A stretch of 64,000 nucleotides of DNA from Pseudomonas sp. 8O (lineage in GTDB: Bacteria; Pseudomonadota; Gammaproteobacteria; Pseudomonadales; Pseudomonadaceae). Numbering within the stretch: the first letter of the stretch is position 1; every line of letters begins with the position of its first letter. The stretch is from contig NZ_LR733264.1 of assembly GCF_902506495.1 (NCBI RefSeq), forward strand, positions 1,601,312 to 1,665,311, read 5' to 3'. Below are positions 28,191 through 38,440 of this stretch, piece by piece. The notes under the pieces are model-generated. The model was not told the DNA's origin. It did no database searches and was given only the letters and a program-made list of their open reading frames with translations. Position numbers and translations under genes: made by a program.

Positions 28191-29387
28191 TCAGCCGCTG
28201 TGCAGCGCCTCGACCGGCTGCAGGCGCGCCGCCCGCCGCGCCGGGGCGATTCCGGAGAGCACCCCGACCAGCGCCGCCAGCAGCAGCGCCAGCAGCAGGA
28301 CGCCCGGCTGCACGGCAAGCGGCAACCCCGGTAGCGCCAGTTGCAGCGCGCCGAGCAGCGCCCCCATCAGTAACAACCCGGCCAGCCCGCCGAGCAGCGA
28401 CAGCAGCAGCGCCTCGCCGAGAAACAGCGCCAGCACCTGCCGCGAGGTGGCGCCGACCGCGCGCAACAGGCCGATTTCCGCCGCGCGCTCGGCCACTGCG
28501 GTGGTCATGATGGTGAGGATGCCCACCGCCCCCACCAGCAGCGAGATGCCGCCCAGCGCCGCCACCGCGACGCTGAACATGGCGAGGATGCGGTCCAGGC
28601 TGCGCAGCATGTCGTCCTGGGTGGTCAGGTTGAAATCCTCCTCGCCGTGACGCTCGATCAGCAGCTGGCGCACCCGCTCGCTCATCTGCGCCGCGCCGCT
28701 GCCGGCGTTGAACACCAGATTGATCTTGGCCAGGCCGTCGCGATTGAACAGGCTTTCGGCCCAGTCCACCGGCACGTAGGCGATGTCGTCGATATCGAAG
28801 CCAAGCAACTGGCCCTGGCGCGCCATCACCCCAATCACCCGAAAGCGCGTGCCGCCGACCCGCACCGTCTGCCCCAGCGGGTTGGCCGTACCGAACAGCT
28901 CCTGGCGCAGGGTGTGGCCGAGCACCACGTAGGGCGGCGAGCGGCCGCCGCGCGGCTCGGGGAGGAACTGGCCGAGGGCCAGCGGCAGACGCCAGGCCGT
29001 GGCCATCTGGTGGCCGCAGCCGAGCACCCCGGTGTAACGGGTCAGGCCGGCGAACTGGATGTCGCCGTTGCCTTGGATGATCGGCACCACCGCCTCGACG
29101 TGGGCCAGGCGGCGCAACGCATCGGCGTCAGCGATAGTCAGCGGGCGCACGTTGCTGAGCACGCCGCCAAGGCCACCGGTGCGGGTCATGCCCGGGCGGA
29201 TGGTCAGGTTGCGCGTGCCGAACTGGGCGAAGTTGTCCTGCACGTAGCCGCGCAGGCCGTCGCCAATGGCGGTGAGCAGGGCCATGGCGGCGATGCCGAT
29301 GGCCACCCCGAGCAGGGTCAGCAGGCTGCGCAGGGGCCGGCTGAGCAGCGCCGAGCCGCTCAGGCGCAGACCGTCGCGCAGGTGCAT
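28191..29387 (-). CDS. ABC transporter permease, FtsX/MacB type (second permease)
   Basis: The 398-residue protein begins MHLRDGLRLSGSALL, with the MacB_PCD helix SLLTLLGVAIGIAAM. A periplasmic domain of about 210 residues and a C-terminal FtsX domain of three helices ending PARRAARLQPVEALHSG follow. EIGLLRAVGATSRQVL is the cytoplasmic coupling helix. It overlaps the first permease by one base (TGATG). Its reading frame stays open upstream to 30674 only because the DNA is so GC-rich; that is not a fusion. It lacks a MacB-type fused ATPase, which is encoded separately. Confidence 0.85.
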   Translation of the reverse strand: MHLRDGLRLSGSALLSRPLRSLLTLLGVAIGIAAMALLTAIGDGLRGYVQDNFAQFGTRNLTIRPGMTRTGGLGGVLSNVRPLTIADADALRRLAHVEAVVPIIQGNGDIQFAGLTRYTGVLGCGHQMATAWRLPLALGQFLPEPRGGRSPPYVVLGHTLRQELFGTANPLGQTVRVGGTRFRVIGVMARQGQLLGFDIDDIAYVPVDWAESLFNRDGLAKINLVFNAGSGAAQMSERVRQLLIERHGEEDFNLTTQDDMLRSLDRILAMFSVAVAALGGISLLVGAVGILTIMTTAVAERAAEIGLLRAVGATSRQVLALFLGEALLLSLLGGLAGLLLMGALLGALQLALPGLPLAVQPGVLLLALLLAALVGVLSGIAPARRAARLQPVEALHSG

Positions 29388-30600
29388 CAGCCGCCCCCCG
29401 CCGCGCTGTGCAACGCCTGCACCGGCGCCATGCTCGCGGCTCGGTTGGCCGGCAGCCAGGCGAACAGCGCGGCGCAGGCCAGCGCCAGGCCCAGGCTGAC
29501 CAGCCGCGCCCACCTGGGCGCATGCAGCGGCAGCGCGGTGGCCAGGCGCGCGCCCCATAGCAGCAGCTCGGCCAGCAACAGGCCAGCCAGCGCGCCGGCC
29601 AGGGCCAGCAACAGCGCCTCGCCGAGAAACACCAGACGCACCTGTCCGGCGCTGGCGCCGAGGGCCTTGAGCAGGCCGATCTCGGCGGTGCGCTGGTTGA
29701 CCGAAATCCAGGTCACGTTCATCACCAGGATGCCGGCCACCAGCAGGCTGATCGAGGCGATGCCGCCGAGCGCCTGGGTCAGGCGCGCGAGAATCTGCTC
29801 GAAGGCCCCGCGCAGGGCGTCTTGGCCGACCAGGGTGAAATCCTCCTTGCCCTGGTGACGTCGGCTCAGGCTGGCACGAATCTCCCGCTGCGCGCTGGCG
29901 AGGTAACTGGCGCCGCGCAGCTCGACGAAGATGCGCAGCAGGCCCTCGCGGTCGAACAGCGCCTGGGCGTTGGCCAGGGGTATCAATAGGCTGTCGGAGA
30001 AATCCATGCCCAGCGACTCGCCGCGCTCGGCCAGCACGCCGACCACCCGCAGCCGCCGGTCGCCGGCGCGCAGCCACTGGCCCAGCGCCGGCCCGTCGCC
30101 GAACAGCTCGCGGCGCAGCCGTGCGCCGATCACGCCAACCGCCTCGCCCTGGCCAGCGGCCAGTGCCGGCAGCGCCTGGCCCTGGGCCAGCTGCAGGCCG
30201 CGCATGGCGAAGAAGTGGTGGTCGGTGCCGACGATCAGCGTCTCGCGGTGACGATTGCCAGCGCGCACCTGGGCACGCCCCGACTGCTGCGGCGCCACCC
30301 GGCGCACCTGCGGCAGGCGAGCGATGGCCAGGGCATCGCCGAGAGTCAGCTCGCGCGGCGCCAGGCCGGTGACCGGCGGCATGCCGCCGGTGGTCTGGTT
30401 GCGCCCCGGCACCACGATCAGCAGATGGCGGCCGAGCTGGTCGAACTCGCCGATGACGAAGCGCCGGGCGCCCTCGCCCAGGCCGCTGAGCAACACCACG
30501 GCGAACACGCCGATGGCGATGGCCAGCAGCAACATGGCGCTGCGCGAACAGTGCCCGCGCAGCCCGCCTAGCCACAGGACACAGAGGTCGGCGGCGCGCA

Positions 30601-30601
<1 letters not shown>
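29387..30601 (-). CDS. ABC transporter permease, FtsX/MacB type (first permease)
   Basis: The 404-residue permease starts MRAADLCVLW and shows the MacB_PCD first helix AMLLLAIAIGVFAVVLLSG, a large periplasmic domain and three C-terminal helices. The coupling motif is EIGLLKALGASAGQVR. It is paralogous to the next permease (both end with P-V-Q/E-A-L-H-S), so the complex is probably a heterodimer. One-base TGATG overlaps join it to the ATPase gene before and the second permease after. The DNA here is exceptionally GC-rich. Confidence 0.85.
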
Positions 30602-31280
<679 letters not shown>

Positions 31281-31281
<1 letters not shown>

Positions 31282-32426
31282 CACTGCGTTTCCGCGCCGC
31301 GCGAGATCACCGCGATACCGTCCTTGAGTCCCTCCTGGTCGAGGCTGGCGAGAATCCGCTCGCCCTCGTGCAGGCCGTCGAGCACCTCGGTCCAGCGCCA
31401 GTTGGCCAACCCGGTGTTCAGTTCCACCTCGCGCAACACGCCGGTGGCCGGGTCGTAGCGCAGCACCCGGCGCCCCTCCAGCAGGGTCTCGGTGGGGATA
31501 CGCAGGCTGCCGGCGCTCTGCTCCAGGAGGATTTCCACGTCGGCGCTATAGCCGGCCAGCAGGATCACGTCCACCGGCAACTGGGCGAAGCGCACCTCGA
31601 CATCGACGGTGCGTGCCTGTTTCTCCAGCTCACGCACGAAGGGCGCGATGCGGCTGACCTGGCCGTGGAAGTGACGGCCGCGAAAGGCGTCCAGGCTGAT
31701 CCGCACCGGCATGCCGATACGCACCCGGCCGGCGTCCACCTCGTCGATCGGCGCATCGACGTAGAGGCAGCTGTCGTCGATCAGGTCCACCGCCGGCGGG
31801 GTCGGGATGCCCGGCGGCGAAGGGGTGACGAATTCGCCCAGCTCGCCGTTGATCTGCGCTACCACTCCGGCGAAGGGCGCGCGCAGCACGGCCTGGTCGA
31901 GCAGCGAGCGCTGCAGCGTCAAGTTGGCCTCGGCCTCGCGGATCTGCACCTGCTGCGCGGTGCAGGCCAGTTGCGCCAGGCGCGCCTTGGTCTCGGCCTG
32001 GTCGAGGCGCTCGAGCGAGGTCAGCTTGCGTTCACCCAGGTGTTGCAAGCGGCGGTGATCGCGCTGATACAACTCGGCCTTGCGGCACAGCTGCTCGCGC
32101 TCGCTACGGCGTACCTCAAGACGCGCACTGGCCTCCTCGACCCGCGCCAGGCGGTCGTCCTGGCGCAGGCGCATGAGCACCTGGCCGAGTTCGACCTGCT
32201 GACCCTCGTCGACCAGCAGCTCGCTGACCTGGCCGCCGACATTGAACGACAGTCGCGAGCGGCGACAGGATTTCAGGGTGCCTGCGCGGGTATTGGCGAC
32301 CAGGGTTTCCACCGGGCCGCGCTCCACCGCGATCAGTTGCACGGGCATCGGTTGGGGTCGCTGCCACCACCACACAACCGCCAATAAACCGGCGAAAACA
32401 ATGAGAGAAATCGACAGACTGCGCAT
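31281..32426 (-). CDS. Periplasmic adaptor subunit (HlyD/MacA family)
   Basis: The 381-residue membrane fusion protein has one N-terminal membrane helix (LSISLIVFAGLLAVVWWW), a barrel-sandwich lipoyl domain, a coiled-coil hairpin (about 95-165; rich in E, R, Q and L) and beta-barrel domains. APFAGVV and GQV mark the lipoyl half-motifs. It would connect the inner-membrane ABC complex to an outer-membrane factor such as TolC, none of which is encoded here. AAGAGG lies 7 nt before ATG 32426, which decides against the upstream in-frame ATG at 32450. First gene of the exporter operon. Confidence 0.88.
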
Positions 32427-32544
32427 AAGTGCCTCTTTCTTGACGCCCATGCTTCAGCCTAGGTCAGCCTCCCCCCGTCAACAACGCGGTACGCCCGCCA
32501 TTGGTCTCTTGATAGAAATTCTTAGTTTCAACGGTTGATACGTC

Positions 32545-33624
32545 TCATGCCTGTTTGTCCGGCGGCAGCTGGTCGAGGGCTGCCTGGTTGTCCGGCGCCT
32601 TCTCCGTCACCCAATCGCTGAGCAGGCTGTAGGCCACCGCGAGCAGCGTCGGGCCAAGGAATAGACCCATGAAACCGAACGCCAGGATGCCGCCGAACAC
32701 GCCGAGCAGCACCACCACCAGCGGCAGGTTGCCGCCACGACTTATCAGGTAGGGCTTGAGGATGTTGTCCACCCCGCTGATGATGAAGAAGCCCCAGATA
32801 CCCAGGAAGATCGCCATGCCGATCTCCCCCTGCCACACCAGCCAGGCCACGGCGGGGCCCCAGATCAGCGGCGGGATCATGATGAAGCTGAAAGCGAAGG
32901 TCAGCAGGCCCAGCACCAGCGCCCCCGGCACCCCGGCGATGACGAAACCGATGTAGGCCAGCACGGCCTGCGCTGCGGCGGTGCCGATCACGCCGTTGAC
33001 CACACGCTGCACGGTACCGGCAACCAGCTCCAGATAATGATCGGCACGCTCGCCGATCAGCCGCTCCAGCAGGCTATGCACGAACACCGCCAGGCGCGGG
33101 CCATCACGGTAGAAGAAGAACACCAGCACCAGGCTCAGGGCCAGTTCGACCATACCCGCACCGATCTTTGCGCTGCGCGCCACCAGCCAGTTACCGACCT
33201 GGCCCAGATAGGGCCGCAGCGTGTCGAAGAAGGCAGCGCCCTGCTGGTCGATGGTGCGCCATAGTTCCACCAGGCGATCACCGACCAGCGGAATGCTGGC
33301 CAGCCAGCTCGGCGGTGGCGGCAGGCCTTCGACCTGCAGGTCCTTGACCAGGACGTTGGCATCCTTGATGTGGTCGGCCAGGTTGAAGCCCAGCCAGACC
33401 AGCGGCACCGCGACCATGACCACCCAGACCCCAGTCAGGATGCCCGCCGCCAGGGACAGGCGCCCATTGAGCAATTGCGTCAGCAGGCGCATCAGCGGCC
33501 AACTGGCAAAGGCCAGCACGGCGGCCCAGAACAGCGCCGACCAGAATGGCGCCAGTACCCAGAGGCTGGCAGCCAGCAGGCCGAGCAGAAGAATCTGCAC
33601 CAGCAGACGATCATTAGTGGCCAT
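32545..33624 (-). CDS. AI-2E family transporter (PerM/YdiK type)
   Basis: The 359-residue polytopic protein has about eight helices with the AI-2E/PerM pattern. These include a central hydrophilic loop (about 115-190), the segment LVLVFFFYRDG and the C-terminal LPLVVVLLGVFGGILAFGFMGLFLGP. Family members export autoinducer-2 or act in ion homeostasis; substrate is not evident. AAGGGAG precedes ATG 33624. A terminator of the preceding gene lies just upstream, so the gene probably has its own promoter. Confidence 0.85.
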   Translation of the reverse strand: MATNDRLLVQILLLGLLAASLWVLAPFWSALFWAAVLAFASWPLMRLLTQLLNGRLSLAAGILTGVWVVMVAVPLVWLGFNLADHIKDANVLVKDLQVEGLPPPPSWLASIPLVGDRLVELWRTIDQQGAAFFDTLRPYLGQVGNWLVARSAKIGAGMVELALSLVLVFFFYRDGPRLAVFVHSLLERLIGERADHYLELVAGTVQRVVNGVIGTAAAQAVLAYIGFVIAGVPGALVLGLLTFAFSFIMIPPLIWGPAVAWLVWQGEIGMAIFLGIWGFFIISGVDNILKPYLISRGGNLPLVVVLLGVFGGILAFGFMGLFLGPTLLAVAYSLLSDWVTEKAPDNQAALDQLPPDKQA

Positions 33625-33654
33625 CAAGCGAAACTCCCTTCGACGAAACGACAA

Positions 33655-33672
33655 AGCGCCCTTACGGGCGCT
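33655..33672 (-). terminator. Intrinsic terminator downstream of the DUF4892 gene
   Basis: Read on the minus strand, AGCGCCC-GTAA-GGGCGCT is followed by TTGTCGTTT. It ends the transcript coming from 34515-33700 and separates it from the AI-2E gene. Confidence 0.7.
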
Positions 33673-33699
33673 CTGCGACAGGCGATTGCGAATGCTAGC

Positions 33700-34515
33700 T
33701 TAACGCAACAAACGCACACTCAGTGTTTCATCCGAGCTCTCACCCAACTCCAGGCGCGCTTCGCGCACGCGCTGGTCGATCAACGCCTCGCGCCAGGCCT
33801 CGGCGTGGCTGCCGGCGAGGCTGACGCGCAAGGTGCTGTCGAGGTTCAGGCTGCGCGCCAGCACTTCCACCCAGGCGCTGTCGGCCCTGGCTTCGTCGGG
33901 CAGTTTCAGTTGCCCATCGCTGCGCAACTGACGCAGCAAGGTCGCTGGCGTCGGCAGCAATACGCCCAGAGGGGCTTCGGCGTCCAGTTGCTCGGCATGC
34001 AGGTAAGCGCGGCGATTACCACGGGTGATGCTGTATAGCGCCAGCAGACTTTCGTGATTCGGCTCGGCCAGGCGCAACAGCGCATAGGCCTGCTGGTCGT
34101 CGGAGCCATACAGCGTGGCATTGCCGAATACCGAGTTGGCCCACAGGCTGCTCGCGCCACACTCACGGCCCTGGCACCAATAGAGCAGTTCGGCGCCCTG
34201 CTCCAGCAATGTCTCCCGCGCCGCAGTGAATACCTGATCGGCACTGTGGGTGCGCGGCAGTTCATAGGTCACCGCGCTGTGCTGGCCCTGCACCAGAATC
34301 TCCCGCTCATAACGCAACCGCCCGCTGATGCGGCGAATGGAGCCTTGCGGGTAGATACGCTCGACATCGGCCGCTTCCTTGAACGCGACGATGTGACTGG
34401 CAGGAAAACGTGGCAATACCTCGAGGTCGCGACTGCCAGGTAGATCAGCCGCCAGTGCGACACCGCTGCAGACCGTGGCAAGCACCGCAGAAAGAAACTG
34501 CACACACCCCTTCAT
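33700..34515 (-). CDS. DUF4892 family exported protein
   Basis: The protein of about 271 residues has a signal peptide (MKGCVQFLSAVLATVCSGVALA) cleaved before ADLPGS. The mature part contains two close Cys residues in YWCQGRECGASSLW, a likely disulfide, and matches what I recall of DUF4892. Function is unknown. ATG 34515 begins the signal peptide directly; ATG 34530 is an alternative five codons upstream. The gene ends in its own terminator. Periplasmic by its signal. Confidence 0.75.
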   Translation of the reverse strand: MKGCVQFLSAVLATVCSGVALAADLPGSRDLEVLPRFPASHIVAFKEAADVERIYPQGSIRRISGRLRYEREILVQGQHSAVTYELPRTHSADQVFTAARETLLEQGAELLYWCQGRECGASSLWANSVFGNATLYGSDDQQAYALLRLAEPNHESLLALYSITRGNRRAYLHAEQLDAEAPLGVLLPTPATLLRQLRSDGQLKLPDEARADSAWVEVLARSLNLDSTLRVSLAGSHAEAWREALIDQRVREARLELGESSDETLSVRLLR

Positions 34516-34642
34516 GAGGTGGCAGTCCATTGAAGAAACACGACGGGTGAGCTTGCTAAACAGCGAGTGGCGACTTCTAACGGGTCGATCATGCGATCCT
34601 CCATGGCAGACCGCCACACCTTTCCCCAGGGCCGCAGGCAAG

Positions 34643-35506
34643 TCAAGGCAAGCGCAGGAATGGATTGAAACAATCCGCTACGAGCTGAGCGCCGGTTTCA
34701 TCATCCAGATGCAGGTGATGCCCGCCGGGCAGACGGTGTACCTCGAACGGCAGTTCCTGCAGCAAGGTCCGTACGGCAGACTGCGCCCCCATCATGCCCT
34801 GCTCCGCCAACACCAGACTGACCGGGCATTGCAGCGCACGAACGAACGCCTGGGCATGCGCCCAGCTCAGGCGCAGCGGCGACGGCAAGGTCAGGCGACT
34901 GTCGGTGCGCCAGGTGTAGCCGCCCGGCACCGGCATCAGGCCACGCTGCGCCAGCAATTCGGCCGCCTCACGGCTGACCGCGCCGACGCCCTTCATACGC
35001 GCCTCGACAGCGCGCGCCATTTCGGCGTACACCGGTTTGCGCTTGTCATTCAGTACCTGCCTGGCGCGCAATGCTTCACCCAGCTTCTGCGGCGCCTGCT
35101 CGGCCTCACCGGTAAAAGGCACCAGGCCGTCGATCAGGGCCAGGCGCGCGATCCGCTCCGGCATCGCCCCCGCCAGCAACACCGCAGTGATCGCCCCCAT
35201 GGAATGACCGAGGATGGAAAACCGCTCCCAGCCAAACTGCTCGGCGACCTGCAGCACGTCATAGGCATAATCCCAGAGCGCGTAACCGGCGCCAGCCGAG
35301 CGATGCTCGGAATGACCATGACCGGCAAAGTCCAAGGCGACGACACGCAACCCCTCGAGTTTCGGCGCCAGCCGCGCGAAGCTCGCCGCATTATCCAGCC
35401 AGCCGTGCAGCGCCAGAACCGGCAAGCCATCCTCGGGGCCATAGAGATGAGCCGCCAACTCGATATGCGGCAGGCTCAGACGAACCTCCTCGAAATCCAT
35501 GCTCAT
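34643..35506 (-). CDS. Alpha/beta hydrolase
   Basis: The 287-residue alpha/beta hydrolase has the oxyanion segment LHGWLDNAASF, the nucleophile elbow ILGHSMGAI (Ser about residue 107) and the C-terminal catalytic His in PGGHHLHLDD. It is cytosolic. The start overlaps the upstream hydrolase stop by 4 nt (ATGA), so two different hydrolases are translationally coupled. I recall two adjacent hydrolases next to an AraC gene in P. aeruginosa. Substrate unknown. Confidence 0.87.
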   Translation of the reverse strand: MSMDFEEVRLSLPHIELAAHLYGPEDGLPVLALHGWLDNAASFARLAPKLEGLRVVALDFAGHGHSEHRSAGAGYALWDYAYDVLQVAEQFGWERFSILGHSMGAITAVLLAGAMPERIARLALIDGLVPFTGEAEQAPQKLGEALRARQVLNDKRKPVYAEMARAVEARMKGVGAVSREAAELLAQRGLMPVPGGYTWRTDSRLTLPSPLRLSWAHAQAFVRALQCPVSLVLAEQGMMGAQSAVRTLLQELPFEVHRLPGGHHLHLDDETGAQLVADCFNPFLRLP

Positions 35507-36306
35507 GCATGTTGCTCCTGGCTACCGGTCCAGCGGGTGAACAGCTGACGCAGCAGGTCGGCGGTAGCCTGTGGGCGCTCCAAAGGGAACATATGACCGC
35601 CAGGCAGGTTGTGATATTCCGCGCGCGGCATGCGCCGCAGCAGGCGCGCATGATGCGGCAGCACCACCCGACTGTGGCGGCCGCGCACCATTGCCAGCGG
35701 TACCGCCAACTGCTGTGGTAGCCCTGGTGAGGTGTGTGGCACGCTGCGGTAGATGCTGATCTCGGTGGCCGGATCGAATTTCAGACGCAGCCCCTGCTCG
35801 CCCAGTTGCAGGCCGTGACTGACATAGGCGTCCAGGCACTCGGGATCGAAACGCCGAAACAGGCTCTTGCCGGCAAAGTAGTCTCGCGCCTCGACCAGAT
35901 CGGCAAAGGCTTCACGCCGCCCTAGGGTGCGGCCGGCGGGCGTGATGCGGTCGATGAAACCAAAGCGTTTGGCGGCGCGAATCACCATTCGATCGGCCAG
36001 GGTCAACACTGGCGAGTCGAGCATCACCACGCCGCGGTACAGCTCAGGGCGAAGCAAGGCGGCGTGATAGTGCAGCACGCCGCCGAGCGAATGGCCGACG
36101 CCCCAGACCGGTTCATCGCCGCCCTCGAGGTGATGGATCAGCTCATCGACCAGATTCGACCAGTTGTCATTGACCGGAAAACGCGGGTCGTGGCCGTGCT
36201 GCTCCAGATGTTGCACCTGAAAATCCGGTGCCAGCGCGGCAAACAGCTTGCCGTAGGTGGCCGACGGAAAACCGTTGGCATGAGCGAAGAATATCGACTG
36301 CGGCAT
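35503..36306 (-). CDS. Alpha/beta hydrolase
   Basis: The 267-residue alpha/beta hydrolase has FFAHANGFPSATY near the N terminus (oxyanion region), the nucleophile elbow GVGHSLGGVL and the catalytic His in PGGHMFPLE. It shares only the fold pattern with the downstream hydrolase, so this is not a simple tandem duplication. The two overlap by 4 nt. The upstream gap to lysE (99 bp) holds a G/C-rich imperfect hairpin region. Confidence 0.87.
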   Translation of the reverse strand: MPQSIFFAHANGFPSATYGKLFAALAPDFQVQHLEQHGHDPRFPVNDNWSNLVDELIHHLEGGDEPVWGVGHSLGGVLHYHAALLRPELYRGVVMLDSPVLTLADRMVIRAAKRFGFIDRITPAGRTLGRREAFADLVEARDYFAGKSLFRRFDPECLDAYVSHGLQLGEQGLRLKFDPATEISIYRSVPHTSPGLPQQLAVPLAMVRGRHSRVVLPHHARLLRRMPRAEYHNLPGGHMFPLERPQATADLLRQLFTRWTGSQEQHA

Positions 36307-36405
36307 GCATCAGACTCAAGAAAGCAAATATGTCCGGATTCTCCGGCAGCCGCCGACGCGCGGCAATGACCGTAACGGCCATTGATGGCGGCGCAATGGT
36401 CACCG

Positions 36406-37038
36406 CTATAGCAACAGGCGCCCGACGATACTGGCCGCTACCAGCAAAAATACCAGGCCGCAGACGACGTCGATGGTCGGCGCCACCTGCATCAGCCGCT
36501 GACGCATCAGTGGGCGGCTCAGGATCAGCCCCAGCAGGCTGAACCAGAACAGGCTCAGGCCGAACAGCAGCGCCGCACAGGCTATCTTGCCGGGCAGCGA
36601 CATATCGGCGGGTACCAGACTGCTGAGCAGTGCCAGAAAGAACACCAGCGCCTTGGGATTGCCCAGGTTGGTGAGCACGCCACGCAACCAGGGGCCGAAC
36701 AGCGAAGGCGTCAGCTCGCCATCCAAGCGCCTCGGGCCAGCACTGCCGCGCCACCAGGCACGCACCGCGCCGATCCCCAGCCAGCCCAGATAGAGTGCGC
36801 CGCCGATCTGCACCAGATCGAACAACCATTCGGTACGACTGAGCAGCAGAGCCACGCCGCTGAGCACCAGGGTGCCGTGCAGAAGAATGCCGCAGGCCAG
36901 GCCCAACGCGCTAAGAAGGCCCGCACGCTGGCCCTGATGCAGCGCGGTACGCACCACCAGTGCCACATCGGGGCCGGGGCTGATAAGGGCCACCGCGAAC
37001 ACGGCAGCCAGCGACAGCAAGACGGACGTCTCCTGCAT
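36406..37038 (-). CDS. LysE family translocator
   Basis: The 210-residue protein has six predicted membrane helices and the LysE/RhtB signatures ISPGPDVALVVRTALHQG (loop after helix 1) and LTNLGNPKALVFFLALL. The family exports amino acids such as lysine, threonine or homoserine. GGAGATCACC leads into the ATG. The AraC-type regulator gene is immediately upstream on the same strand (42 bp) and may control it. Confidence 0.88.
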   Translation of the reverse strand: MQETSVLLSLAAVFAVALISPGPDVALVVRTALHQGQRAGLLSALGLACGILLHGTLVLSGVALLLSRTEWLFDLVQIGGALYLGWLGIGAVRAWWRGSAGPRRLDGELTPSLFGPWLRGVLTNLGNPKALVFFLALLSSLVPADMSLPGKIACAALLFGLSLFWFSLLGLILSRPLMRQRLMQVAPTIDVVCGLVFLLVAASIVGRLLL

Positions 37039-37080
37039 GGTGATCTCCAGGAAATGAAAAGGGTGAGACAGCCGGCTGAA

Positions 37081-37884
37081 TCAGCCCTGACGCAAGCGCG
37101 CCGGTGGCAGACCGTAAGTGCGGCGAAACAGCCGCGAGAAATGCGCCTGATCGTAGAAGCCCAGCCGTAAGGCAATCTCGCTCAGAGGCTCACCTGCCAA
37201 CAGCAGCGGCAACGCCCGCTGCAGACGCAGCTGCGTCAGCCACTGATGCGGCGGCAAGCCGGTGTGCTGGCGGAAACGCCGCAATGCCTGCCAGGGACTC
37301 ATGGCACAGAAAGCAGCGATTTCCTCCAGCGTGGGCGGATCGTCCAGGCGGCTCTCCAGCCAATCGCGCAGACGCTGCCAGGTCTGCTGATCGAAGACGC
37401 GATGTGGCTCGCTGACACGCAAGGTCGAACCCATCTCCAGCAAGTGGGCCAGCGCCTGCCAGAGCGCCTCTTCCTGGGCCAGTCTCGAGCCGCCCAGCAT
37501 CGCCGCATGAAAGCGTTGCAGGTGCTGCGACAGCAGAGGATGACGCAAGCTGCTGGTGGTCAAGCGTGGCGCACCCTGACGACCCTCACTCAGGGTCCGA
37601 CTGGCCTCATCCAACCAGGAGGGATCGAACGCCATCACCCGGATGCGGTAGCTCTGACCATCCAGGCAGGCACCGTCATGAATCCCTTCCGGCGCCATCA
37701 GCAGCACGTCCCCCGCCCCGACATGTCGGCGCTCACCGCCATAGGCGTAGCGATGCTGTCCCTGTATCAGCAGGCCTACGTGATATTCCAGGTGAAAGTG
37801 CCGGGGAAAGGCGAAGCGACGGTACTCGGCATCGATCAGGCGAACGCCGGGCAAGCTGCTTTGAATATGAGTGATCTGGTCCAT
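37081..37884 (-). CDS. AraC-family transcriptional regulator
   Basis: The 267-residue regulator has an N-terminal cupin effector domain (about 10-140; FPRHFHLEYHVGLLIQG) and a C-terminal double helix-turn-helix (about 165-265; ALRRFRQHTGLPPHQWLTQLRL and LGFYDQAHFSRLFRRTYGLPP). This layout is common for regulators of amino-acid exporters. ATG 37884 begins the cupin domain; the open frame to 37977 has no ribosome site. It probably regulates the downstream lysE-like gene. Confidence 0.85.
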   Translation of the reverse strand: MDQITHIQSSLPGVRLIDAEYRRFAFPRHFHLEYHVGLLIQGQHRYAYGGERRHVGAGDVLLMAPEGIHDGACLDGQSYRIRVMAFDPSWLDEASRTLSEGRQGAPRLTTSSLRHPLLSQHLQRFHAAMLGGSRLAQEEALWQALAHLLEMGSTLRVSEPHRVFDQQTWQRLRDWLESRLDDPPTLEEIAAFCAMSPWQALRRFRQHTGLPPHQWLTQLRLQRALPLLLAGEPLSEIALRLGFYDQAHFSRLFRRTYGLPPARLRQG

Positions 37885-37942
37885 GGCGCGTACTGTAGCG
37901 CCACGGACCGGGCAAATCTTGGATGAAATTGCAGGCAGAAAC

Positions 37943-38386
37943 TTAAAGTTTCGGGGGCTGATCACCCAGGGCAACAATGGCCATGGTCAGCCGCGAGATG
38001 CAGCTGACCTTGCCGTCATCACCGCTGAGGCGAATGTCCCAGACATGAGTGGTACGACCCAGATGCACCGGCCGCGCCACTGCATGCACACGCCCGCTGC
38101 GCAAACCGCGCAGATGGTTGGCATTGACCTCCAGACCGACGCAGTAGAAACGGCTGCTGTCGATGCACAGGTAGCTGGCGGTGGAGCCGAGGGTTTCCGC
38201 CAGCACCACCGAGGCGCCACCGTGCAGTAAGCCGTAGGGCTGATGGGTACGCGAGTCGATCACCATGCTGGCGCTGAGCGACTCGTCGTCGAAGGCTTCG
38301 AAACGAATGTCCAGTACCTCGCCAATGCTGTTTTTCAGGGTCGTGTTGAGTGCATCGAGATCAGGCGTTCGTTGCCACAATCCCAT
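37943..38386 (-). CDS. Hotdog-fold thioesterase (PaaI/YdiI-like)
   Basis: The 147-residue single-hotdog protein has the family catalytic segment HQPYGLLHGGASVVLAETLGS, with HGG and the downstream acidic E. Such enzymes hydrolyse acyl- or aryl-CoA thioesters. AAGGA lies 8 nt before ATG 38386, rejecting the frame to 38434. It follows the acyl-CoA ligase on the same strand after 54 bp, so ligase and thioesterase likely form one operon, possibly with the regulator downstream. Confidence 0.87.
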   Translation of the reverse strand: MGLWQRTPDLDALNTTLKNSIGEVLDIRFEAFDDESLSASMVIDSRTHQPYGLLHGGASVVLAETLGSTASYLCIDSSRFYCVGLEVNANHLRGLRSGRVHAVARPVHLGRTTHVWDIRLSGDDGKVSCISRLTMAIVALGDQPPKL

Positions 38387-38440
38387 GGGAGCGTTCCTTG
38401 TGCGTTGAAGACAGGGCCGGTCAGCCCGGCCCATTCAGGC